From: an uncultured Sphingomonas sp.
GTDB lineage: Bacteria > Pseudomonadota > Alphaproteobacteria > Sphingomonadales > Sphingomonadaceae
NCBI RefSeq assembly: GCF_913777625.1
Contig: NZ_CAJYTI010000020.1
Location: forward strand, 186,001-250,000
Reading direction: 5' to 3'
Length of the DNA: 64,000 nucleotides
Shown here: positions 16,850 through 25,187 of the stretch, in pieces
How the letters are laid out: each line of letters starts with the position of its first letter
How positions within the stretch are numbered: position 1 is the first letter of the stretch
The notes under the pieces: generated by a model
The model's input: the letters and a program-made list of their open reading frames with translations, nothing else
What the model was told of the DNA's origin: nothing
Database searches by the model: none
Translations under genes and position numbers: made by a program

Positions 16850-17773
16850 ATGATGTCGGCAGCTGACCCGCGCTCGCGAACCACCGGCATCGACTCCGCT
16901 TCTGCGCCGGCGGCATCGCGATCGCGCGCCGCGAACGACGACTTCCAGGCGCGCCACCTGCCCGCGCGCGAGCTGCTTGCCTGGCAACAGCCCGTGGCGC
17001 CGGCCCCGTTCGCGCGCTGCGACTCCCCGCCGCAGGCGGCCGAACGGGCAAGCGGACCTTCCACCGTCGACCTCGCGGCGATGGCAGCGGACGTCTACAA
17101 CGACGCCCCCGCCCCGCCGGCCGGCTACCGCGTCGCCAGCAGCGACGACCTCGCGCAGATCGGCCTGCGCGGCGAGGACCTCAGCTCTCCCCAGAGCAGC
17201 TTCCGCGCCCGCGTCTATGTGGCGGAGGGCGATGGCGGCCCCGATTATGTCGTCAGCTTCCGCGGCACCACCGACGGCAGCGACTGGAAGGCCAATGCCC
17301 AGCAAGGCGTGGGATTGCCCTCGGACCAGTATAGCCGCGCCCTGCTTCTCGCGAAGGCCATCGGCCGCCACCCGGAGGCGCAGGTGACGATCACCGGCCA
17401 TTCGCTGGGCGGCGGCCTCGCCTCCGCCGCGGCGCTGGCCAGCGGTCGCGACGCGCAGACCTTCAACGCCGCAGGACTCAGCGACGCGACGATCCGCCAG
17501 GCGCAGTCGATCCGCGGCGACACGCCGGCTCCGAAGATCTCCGCCGTCTATGTGCGCGGCGAAATCCTCTCCGCGATCCAGGACGGCGGCGACCGCGTCG
17601 CCGGCGCGATCCTGGGCGGCATTCCCGGGGCGATCCTCGCCGATGCGCCGGAAGCCTATGGCACCCGCATCCCGCTCGACGCGAAGCAGCCGGCGGGGCA
17701 GCATTGGTACCAGGATACGCCGCTTGCCCGGCACGGGATGGACTGGGTCCAGGCCAGCCTGGGCGCGCCTTGA
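16850..17773 (+). CDS. Class 3 lipase-like alpha/beta hydrolase, candidate type III effector
   Basis: 307 residues from ATG 16850 (GCGAGGAA 7 nt upstream); ATG 16808 would add 14 residues but lies where a box-driven transcript would start. The N-terminal about 80 residues are Ser/Ala/Arg-rich and disordered with no Sec signal, as in type III secreted proteins. The rest is a class-3 lipase fold: YVVSFRGTTDGSDW (oxyanion strand), QVTITGHSLGGGLASAAAL with nucleophile S185 in GxSxG, and a later Asp/His region (ADAPEAYG, QHWYQDT). It should hydrolyse acyl esters, perhaps phospholipids. It faces the T3SS cluster and carries the shared box, which supports an effector role; that role is inference. 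Confidence 0.7.
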   Translation: MMSAADPRSRTTGIDSASAPAASRSRAANDDFQARHLPARELLAWQQPVAPAPFARCDSPPQAAERASGPSTVDLAAMAADVYNDAPAPPAGYRVASSDDLAQIGLRGEDLSSPQSSFRARVYVAEGDGGPDYVVSFRGTTDGSDWKANAQQGVGLPSDQYSRALLLAKAIGRHPEAQVTITGHSLGGGLASAAALASGRDAQTFNAAGLSDATIRQAQSIRGDTPAPKISAVYVRGEILSAIQDGGDRVAGAILGGIPGAILADAPEAYGTRIPLDAKQPAGQHWYQDTPLARHGMDWVQASLGAP

Positions 17774-17807
17774 CCGCGGCCCGCCTCCCTCCCTACAGCA
17801 TGCGCCG

Positions 17808-18728
17808 GTGAACCGCCGCATCCGCCTTTTCGCCGCGCTGATGCTGGCCGCCGCCCCGATCGGAGGATGCATGGCCGCCGCGCCTTCCTGCTACACCAAG
17901 CGCGCCTCGGTGGTGCTGCCGGATCGCACCCGCGTGCTCGCGCATCTGAACAACGGCGCCGCCGGCCGCGCGCTGGCCGAGGCCATTCTCGACGGCCGCC
18001 TCGAGGACGCCCGCGCGATGCTCGCGCGCGATCCGCGGCTGATCACCACGGCCGTGGTCGACGATCCCAAGGTACCGCAACCGCCGGCGGGGCAATATGG
18101 CGATCTGCTCACCTTCGCGGCGTCCCGCTGCGATGCCGACGCCGCGACGATGCTGTTCGCCGCCGGCATGCCCCGGGACGGCATCCGGCGCGGCAATGCG
18201 CTCGCGCTGGCGATCCTGGCGGACAGCCCGGCGATGGCCGAGCGTCTGCTCCAGGCCGGTGCCTCGCCCGATCCGCAGGCCCAGGGTGGTGAGGATCCGA
18301 TGCGCAGCGCGATCAGCTTCGGCCATGTCGGCGGAGTGATGACCCTGCTCCGCCACGGTGCCGATCCGCGCTGGACCGACCGCTTCGGCATTGATCATGT
18401 CCGCATGGCGATGGATGCCGAGCAGACGACCATCGCAGAGTTGCTGATCGAGAAGGGCGGCACGCTGTGGAGCGTCGCCGACGACGGCAGCATGGCCGCC
18501 CATGGGTTGCTGGAGACGCCGGTCGTCTTCACCAGCCCGGACCTGCAGGCCGCCCGCGCCCGCCTGGTCGAGCGCGCCCGCAGTGCCGGCCTGGGCTGGC
18601 CTCCGCCCGATCGCGCGACGGTAAGGCGCCAAGTGGCGAGCGGCGCCTGGCCTACCCCCGCCATGACGAAGGCGGGCATGACCGTCGCGCCGGCCGTCCT
18701 GGAGCGGATGCGCGCGGCCGGGAACTAG
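17808..18728 (+). CDS. Ankyrin-repeat lipoprotein
   Basis: 306 residues from GTG 17808. The N-terminus VNRRIRLFAALMLAAAPIGGC is a lipoprotein signal with a plausible lipobox Cys at residue 21. Several ankyrin-like repeats follow (about 45-240), for example GNALALAILADSPAMAERLLQAGASPD and DPMRSAISFGHVGGVMTLLRHGADPRW. The protein is probably periplasmic, attached to inner or outer membrane, and binds another protein. It begins 34 bp after the lipase gene and may be co-expressed with it; a link with the lipase (for example protection or chaperoning) is only a guess. Confidence 0.68.
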   Translation: MNRRIRLFAALMLAAAPIGGCMAAAPSCYTKRASVVLPDRTRVLAHLNNGAAGRALAEAILDGRLEDARAMLARDPRLITTAVVDDPKVPQPPAGQYGDLLTFAASRCDADAATMLFAAGMPRDGIRRGNALALAILADSPAMAERLLQAGASPDPQAQGGEDPMRSAISFGHVGGVMTLLRHGADPRWTDRFGIDHVRMAMDAEQTTIAELLIEKGGTLWSVADDGSMAAHGLLETPVVFTSPDLQAARARLVERARSAGLGWPPPDRATVRRQVASGAWPTPAMTKAGMTVAPAVLERMRAAGN

Positions 18729-18761
18729 GCGACCCTGCCCCGCCGCCGCGCGGGGCCAGGC

Positions 18762-19478
18762 TCAGTTGCTTGCCTCCGTTCGGGCATTGCCGCCGCGCTC
18801 GGCCGCCGGCGATGCTCGGTCTTCCCAATGCGGCTCCAGCCTGGCTTCCAGCTGCCGAAGCTCGGCGTCGAGGATCGCGACGGCCTCCTCGTCCCGCTGG
18901 GCCATGGCGAAGCGGATACGCGAGGAAAGCTCCGCAATGGCGAATTCGGCATGGGCGACCATGTTGGCCTCCCGACCGATGACCGCCGATGCGTCGCGGG
19001 CAAGCGCGGACAACCTGTCCAGCGCATCGGCATCCACCCGGCGCGGCTTCTGATCCAGCAGGCACAGCGTGCCCAGCGCGAGCCCGTCGCGCGTGACCAG
19101 GGGTGCGGCGTAATAGGCCCGCACGCTCATCTCGATGACGGCGGGCGCGAACTTGAAACGCTGCTCCTGCCATGCGTCCGCAACGCACAGCGGCGCGAAG
19201 TCGGGCATCCGGATCGCGGCGTCGCAAAAACTGTCCGGCCGCGTAAATTCTCGCGGATCGAAGCCATAGGCGACGGCGAGCCACAGCCGTGTTCGATCGA
19301 CGATCGAGACGGCGGCAAATGGGAACCGCGTATCGGTAGCGGCCTGCTTCACGATTTCGGAAAGTTCTTCGTCGCCGCGCATGCCAAACACGCCGCTACT
19401 GAGTACCCGCGCCTGACGCCGAAGTTCTGACGATCGCGGCACCTCGTTGCCGCACCCCGCACCGTTCATGCACCGCAC
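18762..19478 (-). CDS. GAF-domain protein
   Basis: 238 residues with a single GAF domain (about 35-165): ATDTRFPFAAVSIVDRTRLWLAVAYG, CDAAIRMPDFAPLCVADA and YYAAPLVTRDGLALGTLCLLDQKPR. There is no kinase, GGDEF or DNA-binding domain; a helical tail (about 170-225) follows. Such stand-alone GAF proteins bind small ligands and act through partners. ATG 19478 is taken; ATG 19469 (MNGAGCG) is an alternative. The gene is transcribed toward the lipase and lipoprotein genes and away from the T3SS. A connection to the T3SS is not evident. Confidence 0.72.
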   Translation of the reverse strand: MRCMNGAGCGNEVPRSSELRRQARVLSSGVFGMRGDEELSEIVKQAATDTRFPFAAVSIVDRTRLWLAVAYGFDPREFTRPDSFCDAAIRMPDFAPLCVADAWQEQRFKFAPAVIEMSVRAYYAAPLVTRDGLALGTLCLLDQKPRRVDADALDRLSALARDASAVIGREANMVAHAEFAIAELSSRIRFAMAQRDEEAVAILDAELRQLEARLEPHWEDRASPAAERGGNARTEASN

Positions 19479-19776
19479 CCTTGATTACGGTGATAGAAAT
19501 AGCGCCTAAAGCGAAGCCTTCGCAACACTTTTCCGCCCGACTTGTGCATTCGATTGCACCGCGGGTAGACGAAAGATCAGGATTATGGGAATCCTACGAC
19601 CGGAGGCTGATGGTTCGTTGCACGGCCGCTTTCTTCTATACTGATGCCACCGTGAAAGTTATAAATTGTATCAATGAAAAAATACATGATGGAGGCGACG
19701 TTTCGTCTACCGGATCCTTCCATGCCAACACTGGCGCGCTGCACCTGCACAGCAGCCTCCATGCCCGGACCATCGA
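19479..19776. other. AT-richer intergenic stretch without a recognisable gene
   Basis: About 300 bp between the GAF gene and the first plus-strand T3SS-island unit. Base composition drops clearly (for example the stretch around 19650-19690, with ATAAATTGTATCAATGAAAA). The overlapping short frames have no coding character or ribosome sites. It probably holds the GAF promoter (minus strand); no terminator or clear operator was found apart from the box that follows. Confidence 0.4.
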
Positions 19777-19795
19777 CTAAGCGATTCGTGGAGCG
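19777..19795 (+). promoter_or_regulatory. T3SS-island box, copy b (before 151-residue orphan)
   Basis: CTAAGCGATTCGTGGAGCG has the core GCGATTCGT (one mismatch to the palindrome). A -10-like CTATCC (19815-19820) starts 25 nt after the core, the same spacing as CTACAC in copy d. This suits an activator site overlapping the -35 region. Confidence 0.62.
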
Positions 19796-19856
19796 CGCGC
19801 CGCTGCACAAGCGGCTATCCCGGCAGCATGATCCCCTCACCGGACAGGAGTCGGCC

Positions 19857-20312
19857 ATGACCCAGCCCATCGGAATCGGCAGCGCGCGCGCCGCGGGGGT
19901 CGGTGCCGTGTGCGCCATCGGCCCCGCCGGTGGCACGCTCGCACACCGGACCATGGCCATTCTGGCGACCCGCGTCGCCGGCACGCTCACCCAGGCGCTG
20001 GGGCTGGTGCAAGGCACTGCCACACCGCTAGCGGCCGTGGACCCGTACGGCGTCGAGACCATGGCGCGGGAGCTTGCCGCGGCGCTCAACGCCGGTCCTG
20101 CCGATGCCGGGCAGCTGTCGCGGGCGCTGAACGACTTCACCGGCGAGGTGGCGGCGCTGGTGGCGGCAAGCCCGACCAGCGATGCGCTGGATCGGCTGTC
20201 CCGGCTCGGTGACGGACCGCCGGCGCCCGAACGGCGGCCCGGCTGGACGGATGCAGCGCACGCGCTGGCCACGATCGATACCGCCATCGCGCAACTGCGC
20301 GGCCCCCGCTAG
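19857..20312 (+). CDS. Unrecognised 151-residue protein of the T3SS island
   Basis: Start ATG 19857 with ACAGGAG 7-8 nt upstream. The product begins MTQPIGIGSARAAGVG and has no signal peptide or strong membrane helix. It is Ala-rich and largely helical, with an amphipathic region LAAALNAGPADAGQLSRALNDFTGEVAALV (residues about 73-104, split here as a description of composition). The size and Ala/Gly/Thr-rich N-terminus fit a type III substrate, rod/needle-class protein or chaperone. It converges with sctP (12 bp between stops) and carries the shared box. I do not recognise the family; a secreted component is the best guess from context. Confidence 0.55.
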   Translation: MTQPIGIGSARAAGVGAVCAIGPAGGTLAHRTMAILATRVAGTLTQALGLVQGTATPLAAVDPYGVETMARELAAALNAGPADAGQLSRALNDFTGEVAALVAASPTSDALDRLSRLGDGPPAPERRPGWTDAAHALATIDTAIAQLRGPR

Positions 20313-20323
20313 GCGCCGCAGCG

Positions 20324-20878
20324 TCAGCGCCGCGCCGCGTTCGGCACCGCATTTCCCTGCACCGCGACCTTGCCGACCCGCACCTCGCGCCGCAGCAGCC
20401 GCTCGTGCAGTTGCTCGCTCCACTGCGCGGCGACCGCGGGCGGCACGGCCGACGACGGGACCAGCAACACGGTGACCCGCCCCGCAAGATCCTGGCCGAG
20501 CACCGCCCCTTCCACCTTGTAGCTGGCGAGCGGCAGCGACAGATACACCTCTGGCCGGGCGGTCTTGCTGACCTCGGCGATCGCCGCCGCAATCCGGTCG
20601 AGCTGGGCCTGCTGGGCGGGATCGACCGCCCCTGCAGCAGAGGGCCGGGCCGCGATGGCGAATGTGGCAGCGTCGCGCGGTGCGAGCATGGCGGCCAGAC
20701 CATCGGCCTTGTCCGTACCGGGCTCCTTGGCGAGCTTTTTGCCGGCGTGCCGCAACAGGGCATCGGCAAAGGCCTTGCGCTGCTTCGGCGCCGCTTCAGG
20801 CGCGCCTTTGACCGGCACCTCGCGCGGCGCCGGCGCGGACTTGCTCTGCACCGACGTGCTGGTCGATGCGCCGCTCAT
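20324..20878 (-). CDS. sctP: T3SS needle-length regulator SctP-like (FliK/YscP C-terminal type)
   Basis: 184 residues. The N-terminal half is Ala/Pro/Lys-rich and disordered. The C-terminal half (about 105-180: EVYLSLPLASYKVEGAVLGQDLAGRVTVLLV ... LHERLLRREVRVGKVAVQG, described by pieces) resembles the substrate-specificity-switch domain of YscP/HpaP/FliK. The position immediately after sctO is the classical one for sctP. The start ATG overlaps the sctO stop (ATGA). It would stop needle growth and switch export to later substrates. It is short for a ruler, closer to HpaP. Assignment rests on position and domain character. Confidence 0.6.
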   Translation of the reverse strand: MSGASTSTSVQSKSAPAPREVPVKGAPEAAPKQRKAFADALLRHAGKKLAKEPGTDKADGLAAMLAPRDAATFAIAARPSAAGAVDPAQQAQLDRIAAAIAEVSKTARPEVYLSLPLASYKVEGAVLGQDLAGRVTVLLVPSSAVPPAVAAQWSEQLHERLLRREVRVGKVAVQGNAVPNAARR

Positions 20879-21330
20879 GCCCGGCCTCGCGACAGGAGAA
20901 AGCTCGTAGCGTCGGCGTCGACGCGATCCTCGGCGCGGCGCTGCTCGGCGCGACGGAGCGACCGGTGGTGGGCGGCGACGCTGTCGCTGCGGACGCGGTG
21001 CTGATCGAGCACGCGCCCGGCCGCACCCTGCACATCGACGGCGCGGTCATGCAGCGTCCACTGATCGCCCGCGCGGGCGACCGCGTCGATCTCCTCGGCG
21101 ATACGCTGGTCGAGCCACAGCCGCGTCTGCGGGCAGGCCGGGTTCGCTTGAAACAAGTGTCGCGCATTGCCGCGCGCGCGCGCCGCTGCCGAGCGGGCGG
21201 AGTCCGCAGCGCGCGCCGCGGCCTCGGCACGATCCGCCGCCTCGCGCGCCTCGATCAAGGCGTGGGTCAGGCGCTGCTCGCGCATCTGGGCGATGCGCGC
21301 CAGCACGGGCGCGCGATTGTCAGCGGGCAT
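20875..21330 (-). CDS. sctO: T3SS central stalk protein SctO (YscO/FliJ-like)
   Basis: 151 residues from ATG 21330, which overlaps the last 11 bp of sctN. It is almost wholly alpha-helical and rich in Ala, Arg and Glu, with long heptad-like stretches (ARIAQMREQRLTHALIEAREA, AADRAEAAARAADSARSAAA). SctO/FliJ forms a two-helix coiled coil inside the ATPase hexamer and links it to the export gate. Size, coiled coil and place between sctN and sctP identify it; sequence conservation in this family is low. Confidence 0.68.
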   Translation of the reverse strand: MPADNRAPVLARIAQMREQRLTHALIEAREAADRAEAAARAADSARSAAARARGNARHLFQANPACPQTRLWLDQRIAEEIDAVARAGDQWTLHDRAVDVQGAAGRVLDQHRVRSDSVAAHHRSLRRAEQRRAEDRVDADATSFLLSRGRA

Positions 21331-22639
21331 GGTCCATCTCCTCGAAGGTGCGCAGCCGGGCGACGCTTTCGCCGAGCGTGGTTCGTTCATTGCCGGACTG
21401 GCGCAGATAGGCAGCGATGGCGCTGCGCTCGGCCAGCGCGCGATCGGCCAGCGGATCGCGGCCGGGCTGATATTCGCCGATCTGGACGAGCAGCTCGATC
21501 TCGTCGAGCTTGGCCAGCATCGCCCGCAGGCCGTGCGCCGCGCGCAGCTGCGCCGCGCTGGCGAGGCGGGGGAACAGGCGCGACAGGCTGCCCAGTACGT
21601 CGATCGCCGGATAATGGCCGCGCGAGGCGAGCTTGCGCGAGAGGACGATATGGCCGTCGAGCAGCGAGCGGACTTCCTCGCCGATCGGGTCGCCCTCCTC
21701 GTCCTCGAGCAGCACGGTGTAGAGCGCGGTGATCGCGCCCTCGGCGGCGGTGCCGCTGCGCTCGAACAGCCGCGGCAGCTCGGCAAAGACCGAAGGCGGG
21801 AAGCCGCGCCGCACCGCCGGTTCGCCCGCCGCCAACCCGATCTCGCGCAGCGCGCGGGCGAAGCGGGTGACGCTGTCCATCAGCAGCAGGACGTGGCGGC
21901 CTTCGTCGCGCAGGCCCTCGGCGATGGCGGTAGCGACAAGCGCCGCGCGGACCCGCTCCATCGCCGGGCGATCCGAGGTGGCGACGATCACCACCGATCG
22001 GGCAAGGCCCTCGGCGCCGAGCGTCTCCTCGATGAACTCGCGGACTTCGCGGCCGCGCTCTCCGATCAGCGCGATGACGATCGCGTCGCACTGGGCGTTG
22101 CGCGCGAGGTTGGCGAGCAGGGTCGACTTGCCGACGCCGGCGCTGGCGAAAATACCGACGCGCTGGCCGATGCCGATCGGCATCAACCCGTCGATCGCAC
22201 GGATGCCGGTCTCCATCGCCGCGTCGATCGGGCGGCGATGCATCGGGTTGGGCGCCTCGCCTTGGATCGGCCGGTCTGCCCCCCGCCGCACGCTGCCGAG
22301 GCCGTCGAGCGGCTGGAGCCGGGCATCGAGCACGCGGCCGAGCATGTCTGCGCCATAGGGCACCCGATCCTCGCCGCTCCGCAGGATCACGTCGCTGTGC
22401 ATCGACAGGCCGCGCAGGTCACCGAGCGGGGTCAGGATCGCGCCGCCCTCGGCGAGGCCGATCACCTCGGCCCAGAGCGAGAAGCCGGTCTCGGCATCGA
22501 CAATCTCGCAATTCTCGCCGATCCGCGCGCGCACGCCGGTGACACGCAGCGTGGTGCCGAGCGCGCCGACGATGCGGCCATGCTGCTCGAACATCGGCGC
22601 CACATCGAGCGCACGCAGCAGCGCCAGCGGGTCGCTCAT
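21320..22639 (-). CDS. sctN: T3SS ATPase SctN (YscN/HrcN/FliI family)
   Basis: 439 residues, full length. Beta-barrel N-terminal domain to about residue 95, then the RecA-like domain with Walker A GIFASAGVGKSTLLANLA (about 160-175), RGREVREFIEE, Walker B VLLLMDSVTRFARALREIGLA and the family signature (GEPAVRRGFPPSVFAELPRLFERSG). It hexamerises at the cytosolic base, strips chaperones and unfolds substrates. Overlap with sctL is 4 bp (ATGA). The secretin, lipoprotein and needle genes in the same operon show that this is the injectisome and not the flagellar enzyme. Confidence 0.94.
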   Translation of the reverse strand: MSDPLALLRALDVAPMFEQHGRIVGALGTTLRVTGVRARIGENCEIVDAETGFSLWAEVIGLAEGGAILTPLGDLRGLSMHSDVILRSGEDRVPYGADMLGRVLDARLQPLDGLGSVRRGADRPIQGEAPNPMHRRPIDAAMETGIRAIDGLMPIGIGQRVGIFASAGVGKSTLLANLARNAQCDAIVIALIGERGREVREFIEETLGAEGLARSVVIVATSDRPAMERVRAALVATAIAEGLRDEGRHVLLLMDSVTRFARALREIGLAAGEPAVRRGFPPSVFAELPRLFERSGTAAEGAITALYTVLLEDEEGDPIGEEVRSLLDGHIVLSRKLASRGHYPAIDVLGSLSRLFPRLASAAQLRAAHGLRAMLAKLDEIELLVQIGEYQPGRDPLADRALAERSAIAAYLRQSGNERTTLGESVARLRTFEEMDHAR

Positions 22640-23223
22640 GCCACCCCCCAGCGCTTGGCGAGGGTTTCGAGCTGGACCGAGAGGCTGGCGATCACCTGCC
22701 CCTGCTCGGTGCGGATCGCGCAGTCGTGCACGCCCAGCGCGGGATCGGGCAGGATGCTGACTTCGGTCAGCGCGGCGAGCTGGGCCGCAACCTTCTCGGC
22801 CATGTCCGGCGCGACGGCAACGATCACCGCGCCCTGCGGCTGCAGACGATCGAGCGCGCGCGCGACCAGCGCGGGCACCAGCGTCGCGTCGTCCAGTTCG
22901 CCGAGCACGGCGTGCACCGCCGCCAGCGCCGCCTCGGCGATCTCGTTGCGCCGCGCCTGTTCCTGTGCCTCGATCGCGGCGGCGAACTGCGCAATCTCGC
23001 GGGCGAGCAGGTCGTCGATCTCCGTCCGCGCGCCCGCGAGGGCGGTGCAGTAGGCCTCCTCCCGCGCAGCGTCCGCGGCCTGGACCGCACGCGCCTGCGC
23101 CTCGCGCACCGCGCCGAGCAGCGCCACCGCATCGCTGAACGATCGTCGCTCGTCGCGCTTGATCACCGCGCGTTCGCTGAACAGCAGCGTCGCGTCATCG
23201 GCGTGGACGAGATGATAGGTCAT
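22636..23223 (-). CDS. sctL: T3SS ATPase regulator SctL (YscL/FliH-like)
   Basis: 195 residues from ATG 23223, beginning MTYHLVHADDATLLFSERAVI, a usual SctL opening. A long Ala/Arg/Glu helical central part (about 35-110) leads to a C-terminal domain (ALVARALDRLQPQGAVIVAVAP ... GVHDCAIRTEQGQVIASL) that binds the ATPase. SctL dimers connect SctN with SctQ/SctK in the cytosolic sorting platform. Four-base overlaps with both neighbours indicate one tightly coupled operon. Confidence 0.82.
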   Translation of the reverse strand: MTYHLVHADDATLLFSERAVIKRDERRSFSDAVALLGAVREAQARAVQAADAAREEAYCTALAGARTEIDDLLAREIAQFAAAIEAQEQARRNEIAEAALAAVHAVLGELDDATLVPALVARALDRLQPQGAVIVAVAPDMAEKVAAQLAALTEVSILPDPALGVHDCAIRTEQGQVIASLSVQLETLAKRWGVA

Positions 23224-23696
23224 GCAAGGCTCTCCGCAATGGCATGGGCCCGCGCCAGCAGGTCGCGCGCCACGGCATCGTCCCGCGCGCCGGGGAAGCG
23301 GTCCTGCAAGGCGAGCGGCAGCGCCGCTTCCAGCAATTGCGCGCCGGCGGCGAGTACGCGTTCCGGCGGCGGCAGCTTCTCCGCCCCGGCCGTTTCCGGC
23401 ACCTCGGCTTCGCAGACCGCATCGAATAGCGGCTCGCCCACTGCCGCCGCCAGCGCCGCCAGGCGCGGCCCCGAAATCTCGGCGTCGATCGCACGGCGGT
23501 GGCGCAGCAACCCGGCCGCGGCGGCGATCCGCGCCCGCTGCTCGTCGGGCGCGTCCAGCCAGTCCGGCAGCTTGGCGAGGTCGCCGAATCCCACCGCTGG
23601 CTGGCCGCTCGCCCGGCGGGCGAAGCGCGCACCGCGCCCCTGCCCGCAATGCCGGGCGAGCAGCGCCAGCTTGGCCGTCCGCACTTCCCGGTTCAC
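23220..23696 (-). CDS. sctK: T3SS sorting-platform protein SctK-like
   Basis: 158 residues from GTG 23696, whose GTGA overlaps the sctJ stop; ATG 23744 would add 16 residues and a 52-bp overlap. The protein is Ala/Arg/Leu-rich with no membrane segment or signal, and contains helical stretches such as PLFDAVCEAEVPETAG and LLEAALPLALQD. SctK proteins are poorly conserved and recognised by their position between sctJ and sctL; they dock the cytosolic SctQ pods to SctD. I rely on that position. Confidence 0.62.
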   Translation of the reverse strand: MNREVRTAKLALLARHCGQGRGARFARRASGQPAVGFGDLAKLPDWLDAPDEQRARIAAAAGLLRHRRAIDAEISGPRLAALAAAVGEPLFDAVCEAEVPETAGAEKLPPPERVLAAGAQLLEAALPLALQDRFPGARDDAVARDLLARAHAIAESLA

Positions 23697-24457
23697 CGCT
23701 GCACCGTATCCGGCAGGCTGGTCCGGGGTTTCCGCATCCGCCACAGCCCACGCCCTGCGATCGCCAGCACGATCAGCGCGACCACGCCGATCGCCCCGCG
23801 CATCAACGTGGCGATGGAGACCATCCCCTCGCTCTCCGGCAGAACGGGCGCCGCCTGGGCCGGCACCATCACCACCGAGACGCGATCGTAGGTGAGCCCG
23901 TCGATCGAGTTGGTAACCAGCGACTTGATCGCGCCGGTCTGGCTGCGCAGGTCGAAGCCGGTCCGATACTTCACGAACACCGATGCCGCCGAGGGCTTGG
24001 CCTCGCGCGACAGCGGATCGGCCTCGGGCATCGTCAGGTGCACGCGCGCCTGCACCACGCCGTCGATTCCGCTGATCGTCCGGCTCAGCTCCTGCGAGAG
24101 GCCGTAGATCAGCCGCGCCCGCTCCTCGAGCGGCGTGGAGGTGAAGCCCTCCTTCTTGAACACCGAGCCGAGCGAGTCATAGTCCTCGTGCGGCAGGCCA
24201 TGCGCGCGCAGCGTCTCCACCGCGCGGGCGAAATCGGCCTGGTCGACGGCGATGCTCCACTGGTCCTTCTCTCCCGCTACCTTGGTCGCGGTGATGCCGG
24301 CCTGATTGAGCACCGCGATCATCTCGTTGGCGGCCGGTTCGGTGAGCTTGCCATAGACTTCCTGCCGGCTGCAGCCGGCAAGCCCGAAGGCGGCGATCAC
24401 CAGCAGCGGCGCGGCGATCCGCGCCTGCCAGCGGCGCGCGGAGGCAAGGCCGCTCAT
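23693..24457 (-). CDS. sctJ: T3SS inner-ring lipoprotein SctJ (YscJ/EscJ/HrcJ)
   Basis: 254 residues from ATG 24457 (ATGA overlap with sctI). Lipoprotein signal ending LLVIAAFGLAGC-S, then the two SctJ ring-building domains (EVYGKLTEPAANEMIAVLNQAGI; DQADFARAVETLRAHGLPHEDY; IDGVVQARVHLTMPE), and one C-terminal membrane helix (about 222-243) with a short basic cytosolic tail. It forms the inner membrane ring with SctD around the export apparatus. Confidence 0.94.
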   Translation of the reverse strand: MSGLASARRWQARIAAPLLVIAAFGLAGCSRQEVYGKLTEPAANEMIAVLNQAGITATKVAGEKDQWSIAVDQADFARAVETLRAHGLPHEDYDSLGSVFKKEGFTSTPLEERARLIYGLSQELSRTISGIDGVVQARVHLTMPEADPLSREAKPSAASVFVKYRTGFDLRSQTGAIKSLVTNSIDGLTYDRVSVVMVPAQAAPVLPESEGMVSIATLMRGAIGVVALIVLAIAGRGLWRMRKPRTSLPDTVQR

Positions 24458-24876
24458 TGCTGCTTGAACAGTTGCTGCACGCCGTCCGAGCTCCGGTTGG
24501 CGATGTTGGAGGTAAGCTGCGCCTGGAACATGAATTCGGAGCATTTCATGTTGAGCTGGACCATCTCGCCCGGCGTCAGCTGCCCGCCGCTGGCCTCGGC
24601 GGTCTCGGCATAGCGCGAGACGGCGCGGGCTTGGACGTTGACCTGGTCGAGCGCGTCGAACATGCCCTTCATCGCCGGCGGTATGGGCCCCGCGGCGACG
24701 GTGCCCTGCACCCCGCCCATCTTCTCCAGCGCGGCCTGGAAGCGCGCGTCGAACTGCGGCGTGGTGGCGCCGCCGCCATGGCCGCCGGGGGCGAGCAGCT
24801 CGAAGGCGCGCGACACGCCGCTCGCGCCCTGCCCCCCGGCCGGCGCGACCAGCGCGCCGATTGCATCGATGCTCAT
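24454..24876 (-). CDS. sctI: T3SS inner rod protein SctI
   Basis: 140 residues, mostly helical, no signal peptide. The C-terminal 70 residues (MKGMFDALDQVNVQARAVSR to IANRSSDGVQQLFKQQ) have the pattern of the HrpB/YscI rod subunit: helix, LTPGEMVQLNMKCSEFMFQA, helix, and a short tail ending in a polar residue. SctI forms the rod joining the export gate to the needle and is secreted early. Placed directly before sctJ and 2 bp after the sctF stop. Confidence 0.78.
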   Translation of the reverse strand: MSIDAIGALVAPAGGQGASGVSRAFELLAPGGHGGGATTPQFDARFQAALEKMGGVQGTVAAGPIPPAMKGMFDALDQVNVQARAVSRYAETAEASGGQLTPGEMVQLNMKCSEFMFQAQLTSNIANRSSDGVQQLFKQQ

Positions 24877-24878
24877 CG

Positions 24879-25187
24879 TCAGCTCTTCCGCGCCATGGTC
24901 TCGAGCGCCTTGGAGACGCTGTCGATCGAGCTGTGCGAGCTGTTCGCCATGAAGCTCATCCGCATCGATTCGGTGGTCAGCTGGGTGATGTCGGAAGGCT
25001 TGTCGCCGCCCTGGCTCACCACGTCGGACTGGGCGGTGATATTGTCGGCCTGGGTGTCGAGCGCCTTGCCCCAGGCTTCGCCGAACGCCTCGAACCAGTT
25101 GCCCTTGCCGGTGCGGCTCTCGGTAGTGCCCATGGTGCCAAGCGAGGCGATCGTGCCGAGGACGGCGCTGTTGATCGGGTTGGTCAT
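24879..25187 (-). CDS. sctF: Putative T3SS needle subunit SctF
   Basis: 102 residues from ATG 25187 (ATGA overlap with sctD). There is no signal peptide. The N-terminal third is Gly/Thr-rich, and the rest forms a helix-turn-helix hairpin with a polar turn (SQGGDKPSD), ending SIDSVSKALETMARKS. The size and position (before sctI, as yscF is before yscI) fit the needle. The C-terminal 75 residues align with the end of the 211-residue protein at 36265-36900 (GNWFEAFGEAWGKALD versus GNWLRAIAEVMAQSMD; ALETMARKS versus GLSTMARKG). It is somewhat longer than the usual 80 residues. Confidence 0.66.
   Translation of the reverse strand: MTNPINSAVLGTIASLGTMGTTESRTGKGNWFEAFGEAWGKALDTQADNITAQSDVVSQGGDKPSDITQLTTESMRMSFMANSSHSSIDSVSKALETMARKS

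Noticed and set aside
19481..19780. 99-codon plus-strand frame upstream of the T3SS-island orphan
   Set aside because: No ribosome site, AT-rich, no domain; it ends inside the island box. Treated as leader sequence.
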